Source of the DNA: Merismopedia glauca CCAP 1448/3
GTDB taxonomy: Bacteria; Cyanobacteriota; Cyanobacteriia; Cyanobacteriales; CCAP-1448
Direction: 5' to 3'
Length of the DNA stretch: 64,000 bases
Assembly: GCF_003003775.1 (NCBI RefSeq)
Contig: NZ_PVWJ01000003.1
Location: 1-64,000 of the forward strand
The number at the start of each line of letters is the position of its first letter. Position 1 is the first letter of the stretch. The position numbers and the translations under genes are program-made. Below are positions 1-10,912 of the stretch, one piece after another. The notes under the pieces are model-generated. The model saw only the letters and a list, made by a program, of their open reading frames with translations. It was not told where the DNA came from and ran no database searches.

Positions 1-3
1 GAT

Positions 4-182
4 TAGACCTCTTGCATAAGTCAGAAATTGAAGAGGTTTAGCCCTCATTTTTCGCTAATTGACCGCATAAAACTGCATAAAAGTCGTTAAGCAACGGTTT
101 AATTGCTAAAAGATGGGAACTAATTTTATTACTCGTTACTCGTTACTCCCATCGATACGTCTTAAGTTTTGCAAGAGGTCTA
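4..182. mobile_element. MITE-like element with TA ends
   Basis: A 13-bp perfect inverted repeat, TAGACCTCTTGCA at 4-16 and its complement at 170-182, bounds 179 bp with no coding capacity. If the outermost TA on each side is a target duplication, the element is 175 bp with 11-bp ends, as in IS630/Tc1-type miniature elements. The family assignment is inference. Confidence 0.6.
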
Positions 183-251
183 TTGTAGCGTTCTTTTCAT
201 CTCACAGCCCCTCAGTCCCAGTGCCTCTGGCACGGCTACGCCAACAGCCCC

Positions 252-653
252 TCAGCCCATTAAAATGACGTTATCAATTACATGAATAATGCCATTATCT
301 GCTTCAATATCGGCAGCGACGACAGTGGCATTTTTCACTTCAAAGCCATCGGAACAATCGAGTCTAATATCTGAACCTTCTACCGAAATAATTGAATCTA
401 GCTGGGCTAAATCTGCTTGTTTATATTTTCCCGCCACTACATGGTAGGTCAAAATTCTGATTAACTGAGGAATGTTTTGCACTAAGGTTTGGATAGTTCC
501 TGGTGGCAGTTTCGCAAATGCTTCATCAGTGGGGGCAAAAACTGTAAATGGCCCTGGACTTTTGAGTGTTTCAACTAATCCAGCCGCTTTGACGGCTGTG
601 ACTAAAGTATTGAAGCTACCAGCACTTACTGCAATATCTACAATATCTGCCAT
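252..653 (-). CDS. Fasciclin (FAS1) domain protein
   Basis: The 133-residue protein is a single FAS1 fold. The N-terminal half carries the FAS1 box ([17 protein letters not shown] at about 34-50), followed by [10 protein letters not shown] and the terminal [11 protein letters not shown] strand. FAS1 domains mediate adhesion or protein-protein contacts, and cyanobacteria carry many such small stand-alone copies. There is no signal peptide, so this version may be cytosolic or exported by an unrecognised route. The ATG at 653 gives the standard family N-terminus. It is transcribed away from nrtA and stands alone. The family call is secure and the cellular role is unknown. Confidence 0.9.
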   Translation of the reverse strand: MADIVDIAVSAGSFNTLVTAVKAAGLVETLKSPGPFTVFAPTDEAFAKLPPGTIQTLVQNIPQLIRILTYHVVAGKYKQADLAQLDSIISVEGSDIRLDCSDGFEVKNATVVAADIEADNGIIHVIDNVILMG

Positions 654-1335
654 AACAATTTATTCATTTAAATTATATTAAAATTTATCATAGGGTTTTT
701 GGGAATTTAATTAGTTCAATTTTTTCTATAGATGGAATTAATAAATTTAACTTGTGGTAAGTAAAGACCATATATAGCAAAAGTCAGAAGTCAGTCGTAG
801 AGACGTAGCAGTGCTACGTCTGTACAGAAGTCAGAAGTTAAAACCAGTTGCTTCAATGGTTCCAGTCTGATCGAGTGTCCTAACCTTGATGCGTACTGCT
901 ATAACATAGATTTTTTTATATATATTTAGTGGTGAATTCAATATTGCATATTACATAGAGATTTAGCTATTTTATTGATAAGTAAATAGTAAACTTGATG
1001 ATTTAAAATTACAGATCACATAGATTTTTATCAATTGATAAAATAAGATATTTCATGGCATTCACAAAACTCAATACGTTCAGAATTAATAATAAACTTT
1101 TTCTTATGTATTTGATTTAATATTTATTTAATTTTTGGGTCTTGCTAGCGATCTTTTTCATCCAGTAGCCTGTAGAATAAAATTACAAAATTAAAACAAC
1201 TACTCTCAATCCCTTCTGTTAGTTAGCAGAAAAGTGTTACCTATTACAGTCTTTAAAAACTAAATAAAGAACAGAAAGTTAGGCGATCGCCCTATACCTT
1301 TCTTCTCAAATTGTAACTTACTAAATGGAGGTACA
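654..1335. other. AT-rich spacer upstream of nrtA
   Basis: No gene is visible. It holds a near-perfect palindrome at 798-826 (14-bp arms around one base, one mismatch), flanked by CAGAAGT heptamers. It must also contain the nrt promoter. A GTG-N8-TAC sequence at 1234-1247 resembles half of an NtcA site, but a -10 box at the expected distance is not clear. A HIP1 octamer lies near 1284. Confidence 0.5.
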
Positions 1336-2622
1336 ATGAATCACTTTGCGTCTAAATTTTCTCGTCGTCAATTCCTATTGAGTTCGGGTGCAGCAGCTTT
1401 GGGAACAATTGTTTTACATGGCTGTACCGATTCACCAAATCAATATGATGCTTCAGATACTATTAAAATTGGTTTTTTAGGACAAACAGATGCAGCACCT
1501 TTAATTATTGCCCAAGTTAAAGGTTTATTTGCCAAGCATGGAGTTCCCAATGTCACGTTAGTTAAACAACCATCTTGGGGAGTAACTAGAGACAATTTGC
1601 AACTTGGTTCTAAAGGCGGCGGTATAGATGGGGCAATGGTTCTGAGTCCAATGCCATACCAAATGGCATTAGGAACTGCGACAGTTAATCGCCAGCGAAT
1701 TCCTATGTATTTGTTAGCCAGATTGAATACAGGAGGGCAAGGATTTTCTATTAGTAATGAATACAAAGGTTTGGGCACAAAACTTGATACTTCTGTCTTA
1801 CGAGAGAAAGTTCAAGCAGCTAAATCTAAGGGCAATCACCTGCGATTTGCCATGACTTTTAAAGGTGGTACTAGTGACTTAATGTTGCGCTATTGGTTAG
1901 CTGCTGGTGGCATAGATCCAGTTCAAGATGTGGGAATAATTACCGTTCCAGGGCCACAATTAGTCTCTAATATGAGGGTAAAAAATATTGATGGATTCTG
2001 CGTTGGCGATCCATTTCATGTCCGTTTAATTAACCAAGAATTAGGTTATACAGCAGCTACTACTAATGAGTTTTGGTCAGATCATCCAGAGAAAGCCCTA
2101 GCCTTTCATGGTAAATGGGTGGATAAAAACCCGCAAGCTGCCAAAGGGATACTCAAAGGACTAATAGAAGCCCAACAATGGTGCGATCGCTTAGTAAATC
2201 GTACCGAAATGGCGCAAATTCTGTCCGAACCAGATTGGGCAAAAGTGCCCGTGGAGGATATCAGCGATCGCCTGCAAGGTCGCATTATCTATGGTGATGA
2301 CCGCCCAGTTGCCGAAAATAGTCAAAATATCATGCATTATTGGGAAAACAATGCTTCATTCCCCTACAAAAGCCACGATTTATGGTTTTTAACTGAAAAT
2401 CAGCGTTGGGGGATGATGGATTCCAATATAGATGTCAAAACAGCGATTAATAATGTCAATCGCGCCGATTTATGGCGAGAAGCTGCCAAAGAAATGAATA
2501 TTCCTGTAGCCCAAATTCCACCAACAGATTCGCGAGGGGTAGAAACCTTTTTTGATGGGGTGAAATTCGATCCAGAAAATACAAATGCTTACCTGAATAG
2601 TTTAAAAATTAAAGCCATTTAA
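1336..2622 (+). CDS. nrtA: Nitrate-type ABC transporter substrate-binding lipoprotein NrtA
   Basis: This is the periplasmic, membrane-anchored binding protein of a nitrate/nitrite ABC importer. The N-terminus has a twin-arginine motif (SRRQF) and a lipobox ending LHGC at about residue 30, so it is probably Tat-exported and lipidated. The body shows NrtA/CmpA signatures: TDAAPLIIAQ, RDNLQLGSKGGGIDGA, RYWLAAGGIDP, KSHDLWFLTE and the end SRGVETFFDG. HPEK at about 250-253 keeps the Lys typical of NrtA; CmpA proteins have Glu there. The motif GGTSD at 177-181 has Ser180 where nitrate binders, as I recall them, have His, and DPFH replaces the usual EPWN. The length of 428 is close to the family norm. 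GGAGG lies 5-6 bases before the ATG. First gene of nrtABCD. Confidence 0.85.
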   Translation: MNHFASKFSRRQFLLSSGAAALGTIVLHGCTDSPNQYDASDTIKIGFLGQTDAAPLIIAQVKGLFAKHGVPNVTLVKQPSWGVTRDNLQLGSKGGGIDGAMVLSPMPYQMALGTATVNRQRIPMYLLARLNTGGQGFSISNEYKGLGTKLDTSVLREKVQAAKSKGNHLRFAMTFKGGTSDLMLRYWLAAGGIDPVQDVGIITVPGPQLVSNMRVKNIDGFCVGDPFHVRLINQELGYTAATTNEFWSDHPEKALAFHGKWVDKNPQAAKGILKGLIEAQQWCDRLVNRTEMAQILSEPDWAKVPVEDISDRLQGRIIYGDDRPVAENSQNIMHYWENNASFPYKSHDLWFLTENQRWGMMDSNIDVKTAINNVNRADLWREAAKEMNIPVAQIPPTDSRGVETFFDGVKFDPENTNAYLNSLKIKAI

Positions 2623-2666
2623 TCTGTTCTATTGCGATCCAATTAGTAATAAGAGGAGACTAATTC

Positions 2667-3500
2667 ATGACAACTGCTACTCGGACTAAAGCTAAATCTA
2701 CTACTCGTCAAGCAGGTAGATTTTTAAGTAATTCAAATACCAATAAGATAGTTACACCGATCTTGACAATAGGAGTTTTGCTACTAATTTGGCAACTATT
2801 ATGTAGTGCCCCTAATGCTCATTTCCCAGGGCCAATTCAGGTTGTCAATCAAAGTTGGGATTTAATTGTTAATCCATTCTTCGATCGCGGTGTCACTAAT
2901 AAAGGTTTGTTTTGGCAAATACTAGCCAGTTTACAACGGGTAGCTTGGGGCTTTTCTTTAGCAGCCTTAGTCGGCATTGGTTTAGGTATTATTGTGGGGA
3001 CTACTCCCTGGCTAAATGATGGTTTAGATCCACTTTTTCAACTCTTGCGTACTATTCCTCCATTAGCTTGGTTGCCTATTTCTCTAGCTGCTTTTCAACA
3101 AGCAAGTACCTCAGCTATTTTCGTCATTTTTATTACTTCAATTTGGCCCATCTTACTCAATACCATCGCTGGAGTTCAACAAATTCCGCAAGACTATATC
3201 AACGTCTCCAAAGTCCTCAATTTATCTCGCCAAGAATACTTTTTCAACATCGTTTTTCCCGCCACAGTTCCCTACATTTTTACAGGTTTAAGAATTGCCA
3301 TCGGTTTATCTTGGCTAGCAATTATCGCCGCCGAAATGATCGTTGGTGGTGTCGGAATTGGCTTTTTCATGTTCGATGCTTGGAACGCAGCCAAAATTAG
3401 CGACATTATCGTGGCTTTAGTTTATGTAGGTGTAGTTGGCTTGCTTTTAGATAGATTGATGTCGGCGATCGCAGATAAGGTTGTTCCCAAGAATCGCTAG
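2667..3500 (+). CDS. nrtB: Nitrate ABC transporter permease NrtB
   Basis: The 277-residue inner-membrane permease has about six hydrophobic segments, the first near 28-46. A cytoplasmic EAA-type loop lies near 170-205 (GVQQIPQDYINVSKVL, then the FPATVPYIFTGLRIA segment), where it would couple to the NrtC and NrtD ATPases. It belongs to the NrtB/CmpB/SsuC/TauC permease family. GAGGAG lies about 8 bases before the ATG. It follows nrtA by 44 bp and is followed by a CAATCAA-type repeat tract before nrtC. The assignment rests on strong family resemblance and operon order. The nitrate versus nitrite preference is set by NrtA, not by this subunit. Confidence 0.9.
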   Translation: MTTATRTKAKSTTRQAGRFLSNSNTNKIVTPILTIGVLLLIWQLLCSAPNAHFPGPIQVVNQSWDLIVNPFFDRGVTNKGLFWQILASLQRVAWGFSLAALVGIGLGIIVGTTPWLNDGLDPLFQLLRTIPPLAWLPISLAAFQQASTSAIFVIFITSIWPILLNTIAGVQQIPQDYINVSKVLNLSRQEYFFNIVFPATVPYIFTGLRIAIGLSWLAIIAAEMIVGGVGIGFFMFDAWNAAKISDIIVALVYVGVVGLLLDRLMSAIADKVVPKNR

Positions 3501-3589
3501 TTAAAAGAGACAAGTAGGACAGGGAAGAGGGGGAATGGGAGGAGGGGGAGGAATGGGAGGAAAAACTTAGATTTCTAATGCCCCATCCC

Positions 3590-3664
3590 CAATCAACAAT
3601 CAACCATCAACAATCAACTATCAACAATTAACCATCAACAATCAACCATCAACAATCAACAAAC
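3590..3664 (+). repeat. Heptanucleotide tandem repeat tract
   Basis: About ten imperfect CAATCAA/CCATCAA heptamers fill the nrtB-nrtC spacer up to 4 bp before the nrtC start and leave no visible Shine-Dalgarno sequence. This is the class of short tandemly repeated repetitive sequence known from cyanobacteria. Confidence 0.85.
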
Positions 3665-3667
3665 ATT

Positions 3668-5662
3668 ATGTGTGCCTTAGTAGCAGTAGATAGAATTAGC
3701 AAAGTCTTTGATTTACCTAACGGTCAAAACTATATTGCCCTAAAAGGGATTGACCTGCAAATCAAGCTAGGAGAGTTCATTACTTTAGTAGGTCACTCAG
3801 GATGTGGCAAATCTACCCTATTAAACATGATAGCTGGGTTAGACTTACCCACAGATGGAATTGTGACTCTAGAAGGAGAAACGATTACCCAACCAGGACC
3901 AGAGAGAATGGTAGTATTTCAAAACTATTCTTTGCTACCTTGGCGAACGGTGCGAGAAAATATCGCTTTAGCGGTGAATTCGGTGTTAAAACACCTATCG
4001 TCAGAAGAACGCGATCGCATTGTGGAAGAACACATCAATCTGGTGGGATTAAGCCATGCTGCGGATAAGACTCCAGGAGAAATATCGGGAGGAATGAAAC
4101 AGCGAGTAGCGATCGCCCGCGCTTTGGCGATTCGTCCTAAATTACTCCTATTAGACGAACCTTTTGGGGCGCTAGATGCCTTGACTAGAGGCAACTTACA
4201 AGACCAATTGATGAAAATCTGCGAAGAGCATCAAGTTACTGCTGTCATGGTAACTCACGATGTCGATGAAGCGGTATTACTCTCAGATCGAATTGTGATG
4301 CTAACGAATGGCCCCGAATCTAAAATCGGGCGCATTCTAGAGGTAGATATTCCCAGACCTCGCGAAAGAATGAAAGTCGTCGAACATCCCAGCTATTACA
4401 GCTTGCGGAGTGAAGTCATCTACTTTTTGAACCAACAGCAACGGGTGAAAAAACTGAGGGCGAGACATACCACTAATATCGCCCGTCATGGCTTGGAAAA
4501 GGTGAATTTAGAGATAGGTTTTTTACCCCTAACCGCTTGCGCGCCAATTGCTGTAGCTAAAGAGAAAGGCTTTTTCGCCAAACACGGTTTAGATGAAATT
4601 AACCTGATTCGAGAATCAAGCTGGCGCGGAATCGTCGATGGAATTACGGGAGGATACGTCGATGCAGCCCAAATGCCGGCAGGAATGCCAGTTTGGTTGA
4701 CTTTAGGGGGAAATGAAGACCAACCTCTGTCTGTAGTTACCTCTTTAACCATGACTCGCAATGGCAACGCCATCACTTTAGCTACCCATTACGGCGATCG
4801 CGAAGTCCATTCTCTCCCAGAATTTCGCCAATATTTACAACAAACGCCGGAAAAAAGGCACACATTAGGAGTAGCGCACCCCTCCTCGTTGCATAACCTC
4901 CTCCTGCGTTACTGGTTAGCCGCAGGCGATATCGATCCAGATCGGGATGTCAATCTCAAACCAATGCCACCCGCCCAAATGTTAGCGGATTTGCGGGCAG
5001 AAACGATTGACGGCTATTGCGTGGGAGAACCTTGGAATTATCGGGCTTCAATCGAAGGAATTGGCTCGACTATTGCCACCGACTTAGATATTTGGCCCAA
5101 TCATCCAGCTAAAGTTTTAGGAGTCAGAGAAGATTGGGCTAATGCCTATCCTAATACTCATATTGCTTTAGTCAAAGCCTTACTGGAAGCTTGTAAATAT
5201 TGTGCAGATCCAGTTAATGCAACGGAAATAAGTCATATTTTAGCCAAAAGAGAATACGTCGGCACTAAAGCTGAATATATCCAAATTGGTACGCCAGATT
5301 TCGACAAAATCAAAACTAGAGAATACGCCCATCACCTGTTTTATGACGGTAACGGTGCGAGAAATCGTCCCAGTCGTACCGAACAGCTATGGATTATGAC
5401 TCAAATGGCGCGGTGGGGACACGTTTCTTTCCCTAGAAACTGGGTAGAAATCATGGAAAGGCTGTGTCGTCTGAGTGTATTTAGTACCGCAGCTAGGGAA
5501 TTGGGATTAGAAGTAAATTATGATCGCCATCCTATCGAACTTTTTGATGGAATTACCTTCGACGGTAATAACCCGATGGAATATCTCAATCATCTCAAAA
5601 TTAAACGAGATTTCACCGTAGCCACTGTGATTTTAGATAACAGACACCATTCGGTTGCGTAA
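3668..5662 (+). CDS. nrtC: Nitrate ABC transporter ATPase fused to a substrate-binding-like domain, NrtC
   Basis: The protein is a two-domain fusion characteristic of NrtC and CmpC. Residues 1 to about 265 are an ABC ATPase with Walker A GHSGCGKST (42-50), signature ISGGMKQR and Walker B LLLLDEPFGALDA. Residues from about 280 to 664 resemble NrtA without its signal peptide (IGFLPLTACAPIAVAKEKGF, LLRYWLAAGDIDP, ELFDGITFDG). In characterised NrtC the C-terminal domain mediates ammonium-responsive inhibition of uptake, and the same role is inferred here. The 664-residue length is typical. The start is unusual because a repeat tract ends 4 bp upstream and no ribosome site is visible, but the N-terminus matches the family. 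Confidence 0.9.
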   Translation: MCALVAVDRISKVFDLPNGQNYIALKGIDLQIKLGEFITLVGHSGCGKSTLLNMIAGLDLPTDGIVTLEGETITQPGPERMVVFQNYSLLPWRTVRENIALAVNSVLKHLSSEERDRIVEEHINLVGLSHAADKTPGEISGGMKQRVAIARALAIRPKLLLLDEPFGALDALTRGNLQDQLMKICEEHQVTAVMVTHDVDEAVLLSDRIVMLTNGPESKIGRILEVDIPRPRERMKVVEHPSYYSLRSEVIYFLNQQQRVKKLRARHTTNIARHGLEKVNLEIGFLPLTACAPIAVAKEKGFFAKHGLDEINLIRESSWRGIVDGITGGYVDAAQMPAGMPVWLTLGGNEDQPLSVVTSLTMTRNGNAITLATHYGDREVHSLPEFRQYLQQTPEKRHTLGVAHPSSLHNLLLRYWLAAGDIDPDRDVNLKPMPPAQMLADLRAETIDGYCVGEPWNYRASIEGIGSTIATDLDIWPNHPAKVLGVREDWANAYPNTHIALVKALLEACKYCADPVNATEISHILAKREYVGTKAEYIQIGTPDFDKIKTREYAHHLFYDGNGARNRPSRTEQLWIMTQMARWGHVSFPRNWVEIMERLCRLSVFSTAARELGLEVNYDRHPIELFDGITFDGNNPMEYLNHLKIKRDFTVATVILDNRHHSVA

Positions 5663-5691
5663 GTAGAGACGTAGCACTGCTACGTCTCTAC
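5663..5691. repeat. Perfect palindrome directly after nrtC
   Basis: Two 14-base arms (GTAGAGACGTAGCA and its complement) surround a single base, starting on the base after the nrtC stop codon. Related palindromes occur at 798-826, inside the 101-bp elements, and near 37066. In RNA it would form a strong hairpin between nrtC and nrtD, which could protect or attenuate the transcript. Confidence 0.9.
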
Positions 5692-5726
5692 ATTAGTGAT
5701 AAAACACATTTCAGGGATCTCAAACT

Positions 5727-6566
5727 ATGACTAGTGCTAAAGTTTCTTACTCAACAGCCACTACTACCAGAAAAAGTAACACTCCCTTCTTACTCCTAGA
5801 AAACGTATCTAAAGTCTATCCCACCCCCAAAGGACCTTATACAGTACTAGATGGAGTCAATCTCAGCGTTGATTCGGGAGAATTCATCTGTTTAATCGGT
5901 CATTCTGGCTGTGGCAAATCTACCCTACTAAACATGGTGGCAGGATTCAACCAACCCACAGATGGGATAGTGCAACTAGATAACCAACCCATTACCAAAC
6001 CTGGCCCCGATCGCATGATGGTGTTCCAGAATTATGCCTTATTACCCTGGCGTACTGCTTGGGAAAACGTTTATTTAGCAGTTAATGCGGTTTATCGGGA
6101 TAAATCTAAAGCCGAAAAAGAAGAGATTACTAGAGAAAATATTGCTTTAGTAGGATTAACTGAAGCAGCGCACAAAACCCCAGCACAAATATCTGGGGGG
6201 ATGAAACAACGGGTGGCGATCGCCCGTGCGTTATCAATTCGTCCCCAAGTTCTCATTTTAGACGAACCCTTCGGCGCTTTAGATCCGATTACTAAAGAAG
6301 AGTTACAAGAAGAATTACTGAAGATTTGGAGCGATCGCCGTTGTACAGTCTTAATGATTACCCACGATCTCGATGAAGCCCTTTTTCTGGCAGATCGCCT
6401 AGTGATGATGACTAATGGACCTCATGCCAAAATTGGCGAAATCCTCGACATTCCCTTTGATCGCCCCCGCGACAGAACTTTAATCATGGAAGATCCCACC
6501 TACTACGAACTTCGCAACCAAGCTCTAGATTTCTTATACCATCGTTTCGCTCACGACGATACTTGA
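5727..6566 (+). CDS. nrtD: Nitrate ABC transporter ATPase NrtD
   Basis: This is the second ABC ATPase of the nitrate importer, 279 residues, cytoplasmic. Walker A GHSGCGKST is at 58-66, the signature ISGGMKQRVAIARAL near 155, and Walker B VLILDEPFGALDP near 178. The order NrtA-binding protein, permease, fused ATPase, simple ATPase is diagnostic for nrtABCD or cmpABCD. NrtA keeps a Lys in the ligand pocket, so nitrate is preferred here. The first 20 residues form a Ser/Thr-rich extension before the domain. No narB, nirA or cmpR gene adjoins the operon in this window. A mobile repeat begins 26 bp after the stop codon. Confidence 0.9.
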   Translation: MTSAKVSYSTATTTRKSNTPFLLLENVSKVYPTPKGPYTVLDGVNLSVDSGEFICLIGHSGCGKSTLLNMVAGFNQPTDGIVQLDNQPITKPGPDRMMVFQNYALLPWRTAWENVYLAVNAVYRDKSKAEKEEITRENIALVGLTEAAHKTPAQISGGMKQRVAIARALSIRPQVLILDEPFGALDPITKEELQEELLKIWSDRRCTVLMITHDLDEALFLADRLVMMTNGPHAKIGEILDIPFDRPRDRTLIMEDPTYYELRNQALDFLYHRFAHDDT

Positions 6567-6591
6567 ATCAAGATTTCTCAAAATACAACTA

Positions 6592-6692
6592 ATACCATTT
6601 TCCTAAATACCTGCTACAAATCCAAACGTAGAGACGTTGCACTGCAACGTCTCTACACCCCAATATGTAGCCCAAGAAAATGAAAATGGTAT
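6592..6692. mobile_element. 101-bp MITE, copy 1
   Basis: The 11-bp perfect terminal inverted repeat ATACCATTTTC (6592-6602) pairs with 6682-6692. A palindrome related to 5663-5691 lies at the centre. A second copy of identical length is at 32047-32147. It has no coding capacity, so mobilisation would have to be in trans. Confidence 0.8.
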
Positions 6693-6757
6693 AAGGTTGT
6701 TAACACAAAGAATCAGCACAATCCAAAATTGGAAGCCTACCTACGTGGGCTAATATT

Positions 6758-6777
6758 AAACCTGCGTAGGCAGGTTT
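6758..6777. terminator. Hairpin between convergent nrtD and crtB
   Basis: AAACCTGC and its complement form an 8-bp stem around GTAG. It has no long U-run and resembles a hairpin at 57936-57955, so it may be a dispersed repeat that doubles as a terminator. Confidence 0.45.
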
Positions 6778-6829
6778 CGGTTGTATAGCGCCAGACTTCA
6801 GTCTGAGCGTCTAGCTGACTTCTGACTTC

Positions 6830-7822
6830 TCAAAGCACTTGCGCCCTCAACCAAGCTAGAGGCAAAGAGAACAACTTCTGGTGCTTAGGTACATATGCCC
6901 TTTGCCGAAATACATCATACTGATTTTCTTCAATTCTATCCAGAATTTGCCTGTATAAAATCAAAGCAGCCCAGATCGGATAGCGAGCATCGCCAGAGAG
7001 ATAACTAATCCCTCTTTCTGCTGTTTCGTAGTATTTACGCGCTCTAGCAATTTGGAATTGCATCAAAGCGCGCCAGCGATCGTCAACCACACCTTTGAGG
7101 AGTTCTGCTTCAGTATAGTTAAACTGAGCTAACTCGTCCAAAGGAATGTAAATCCGTCCGCGAGAGACATCTTCACCTACATCCCGCAAAATATTAGTTA
7201 ATTGACTAGCTATACCCAAGGCTATAGCTTCTTCCGTAGGATTATATATTTCCCGATGCCAAGGAGCGTTACAGTGAGAAGTATCTATTCCCATAACTGC
7301 CGTAGACATCAACCCTACCGTTCCAGCGACGTAGTAACAGTATTGTTTTAATTCTTCAAAAGTTTGATAGCGATTGCGGTACAAATCCAGGCGCTGACCC
7401 GCAATCATATCTCTAAAGGGCTGAATCTCGATGGGAAACTTCTGTAGAGTATCTACCAAAGCCACATCTGGATCGTCTATGGGCTGACCTGCGAAAATAG
7501 ATTCCAGTTGCGCTTCCCATTGGTCTAAGGTTTCTGGGGTAGTACCCGTCGCTTCCAAACCATCTACCAATTCATCAGTCAGCCGACACCAAGCATAAAT
7601 TGCCCAAATTGCCTGACGTTTCGGTTTGGGCATGAGTAAAGTGCCCAAATAAAAAGTTTTGGCATATTTAGCAGTGATCTGGCGGCAGATTTCGTAAGCT
7701 TCCTCTGTTGAAGCTAGTTTTTGGGGGGATGCAGACTCAGACAGTTGCAGCATTCTTTGCAGCTTAGCCATTTGAGAGTTATTCGTGTTAACTGTCGAGT
7801 GATGAGTTACGTGTTTTGACAT
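6830..7822 (-). CDS. crtB: Phytoene synthase CrtB
   Basis: The enzyme condenses two geranylgeranyl diphosphates to phytoene, the first committed step of carotenoid synthesis. Both Asp-rich magnesium/diphosphate motifs are present: DELVD at 83-87 and DVGEDVSRGR near 215. YAKTFYLGTLLMP (53-65) and the squalene/phytoene synthase core around them are also intact. The ATG at 7822 has AAGGG a few bases upstream. It adds a polar N-terminal stretch of about 25-35 residues compared with the core fold, and internal Met18 or Met24 are possible alternative starts. It lies 165 bp downstream of pds on the same strand, so the two probably form the usual cyanobacterial pds-crtB operon. Confidence 0.95.
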   Translation of the reverse strand: MSKHVTHHSTVNTNNSQMAKLQRMLQLSESASPQKLASTEEAYEICRQITAKYAKTFYLGTLLMPKPKRQAIWAIYAWCRLTDELVDGLEATGTTPETLDQWEAQLESIFAGQPIDDPDVALVDTLQKFPIEIQPFRDMIAGQRLDLYRNRYQTFEELKQYCYYVAGTVGLMSTAVMGIDTSHCNAPWHREIYNPTEEAIALGIASQLTNILRDVGEDVSRGRIYIPLDELAQFNYTEAELLKGVVDDRWRALMQFQIARARKYYETAERGISYLSGDARYPIWAALILYRQILDRIEENQYDVFRQRAYVPKHQKLFSLPLAWLRAQVL

Positions 7823-7987
7823 CTTGCCCTTTGTCAGTCAACTACAATAACCTCCCAGATTTCTTGGAACAGGGAAGAAGGTTTTGGTTGATGGTTTTCA
7901 ACCAATGTTTGCTGCGTCCGATCTGGTAGCAAGCTAGAAAAATTTTGCCATAATTTAGGTACATTTTCCGAGCTTTTACTTAGTAGT

Positions 7988-9412
<1,425 letters not shown>

Positions 9413-9657
9413 TTAAATTCGTTTTTGTTCGCTGGTTTTAATTATACTTTGCAATCCTTTACATTTGGTAAATAATTTGGCAAGGTAATTAGGATGAAGT
9501 CAGAAGTCAAGAACGGAAAGAGCAAATTTTGGTTTTGATAACTTCACAGAGAAGTCCGAAAAGAAACTATCATTATTAGGGTTTCTCAAACTCTACCCTC
9601 AATTCACTATTACGACCATAGCCAACAGCTTGGTCTGAGTACCCTTAAGGAAATCCG

Positions 9658-10692
9658 ATGGTTCAAGAACGACCTGTACCTACATTACCGACTGCGTATA
9701 CATCGATTACGAAAGAAGAAGGTTTGCGCCTTTACGAAGATATGGTTTTAGGGCGCTTGTTTGAAGACAAGTGTGCTGAAATGTACTATCGAGGTAAAAT
9801 GTTTGGTTTTGTCCACCTGTACAATGGTCAAGAAGCTGTGTCCAGTGGCGTAATTAAAGCCATGCGTCCAGGTCAAGATTACGTTTCTAGCACTTACCGC
9901 GATCACGTTCACGCTTTGAGTTCTGGAGTCCCAGCTAGAGAGGTGATGGCAGAGTTATTTGGTAAGGCTACAGGCTGTAGTAAAGGGCGTGGCGGCTCAA
10001 TGCATATGTTTTCTGCCGAACATCGCCTGTTGGGAGGTTATGCTTTCGTCGCTGAAGGGATTCCGGTAGCGACTGGTGCGGCTTTTCAAAGCAAGTATCG
10101 TCGAGAAGCTTTAGGAGATGAGAGTTCAGATTTAGTCACTGCTTGCTTTTTTGGGGATGGAGCTTGCAATAATGGGCAGTTTTTTGAATGTTTGAACATG
10201 GCAGCTTTATGGAAGCTACCGATCCTCTATGTGGTAGAAAATAATAAGTGGGCGATCGGGATGGCTCACGAACGGGCTACTTCTGAACCAGAAATCTATA
10301 AGAAAGCTCATGCTTTTGGGATGGCTGGGGTAGAGGTTGACGGGATGGATATCATGGCGGTGCATACAGTAGCTAAAGAGGCTGTAGCACGCGCTAGAGC
10401 CGGTGAAGGTCCAACTTTGATTGAGGCGATGACTTACCGCTTTCGGGGGCATTCTTTAGCCGATCCTGATGAATTACGTTCTAAAGCTGAGAAAGATACT
10501 TGGTTTGTCCGCGATCCCATTAAACTATTTGCGGCTTACCTGAACGAGCATAATTTAGCAGATGTAGGTGAACTAAAGGCGATCGACCAGAAAATTCAAG
10601 CTACTATTGATGAAGCGGTACAATTTGCCGAAAGCAGCCCAGAACCCGATCCTAGCGAACTCTATCGCTATATTTTTGCTGAAGACAATTAG
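9658..10692 (+). CDS. pdhA: Pyruvate dehydrogenase E1 component, alpha subunit
   Basis: This is the thiamine-diphosphate-dependent alpha subunit of the E1 heterotetramer that decarboxylates pyruvate for acetyl-CoA synthesis. The thiamine motif GDGACNNG begins near residue 167 and ends at VVENN about 26 residues later. The phosphorylation-loop region [15 protein letters not shown] is present near 260-275. The length of 344 fits cyanobacterial and plastid PdhA. No pdhB, pdhC or pdhD gene adjoins, as is common in cyanobacteria where these subunits are scattered. A strong rho-independent terminator follows about 110 bp after the stop. Confidence 0.95.
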   Translation: MVQERPVPTLPTAYTSITKEEGLRLYEDMVLGRLFEDKCAEMYYRGKMFGFVHLYNGQEAVSSGVIKAMRPGQDYVSSTYRDHVHALSSGVPAREVMAELFGKATGCSKGRGGSMHMFSAEHRLLGGYAFVAEGIPVATGAAFQSKYRREALGDESSDLVTACFFGDGACNNGQFFECLNMAALWKLPILYVVENNKWAIGMAHERATSEPEIYKKAHAFGMAGVEVDGMDIMAVHTVAKEAVARARAGEGPTLIEAMTYRFRGHSLADPDELRSKAEKDTWFVRDPIKLFAAYLNEHNLADVGELKAIDQKIQATIDEAVQFAESSPEPDPSELYRYIFAEDN

Positions 10693-10803
10693 TGAAGTCA
10701 GAAGTCAGAAGTAGAGGAGTTAAATAGTGATAGTGGGTATGTACAGAAGTCACCTATGAAATATCTCAAATTAGGGTTAATTGGGGAATAACTTTATATT
10801 TTG

Positions 10804-10830
10804 AAGGCGTGTTTTTGCCACGCCTTTTTT
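10804..10830 (+). terminator. Rho-independent terminator after pdhA
   Basis: AAGGCGTG (10804-10811) pairs with CACGCCTT (10819-10826) around a 7-base loop and runs into a T tract to 10830. Confidence 0.9.
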
Positions 10831-10912
10831 ATTTTTATGCCGATTTAACGCTTCTAAAGCTAAAGACTTTAATTAGATTAGGAATAGTGAGAGATAGGGC
10901 CGAAAGAAAACC

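Noticed and set aside
1234-1247. GTG-N8-TAC as an NtcA site for the nrt operon
   Set aside because: It matches only part of GTA-N8-TAC, and a TAN3T box about 22 bp downstream is not visible. NtcA control is likely on general grounds but is not shown by this sequence.
3590-3664. CRISPR array in the repeat tracts
   Set aside because: Units are 7 bp with no spacers, here and at 10913, 22048 and 23086. They are simple heptamer tracts.
1336-6566. Calling the operon cmpABCD (bicarbonate uptake)
   Set aside because: Gene order is the same in both systems, but GGIDGAMVLSPMPYQ, MTFKGGT and HPEK in the binding protein are of the nitrate type. CmpA has Glu in place of the last Lys. The call remains below certainty.
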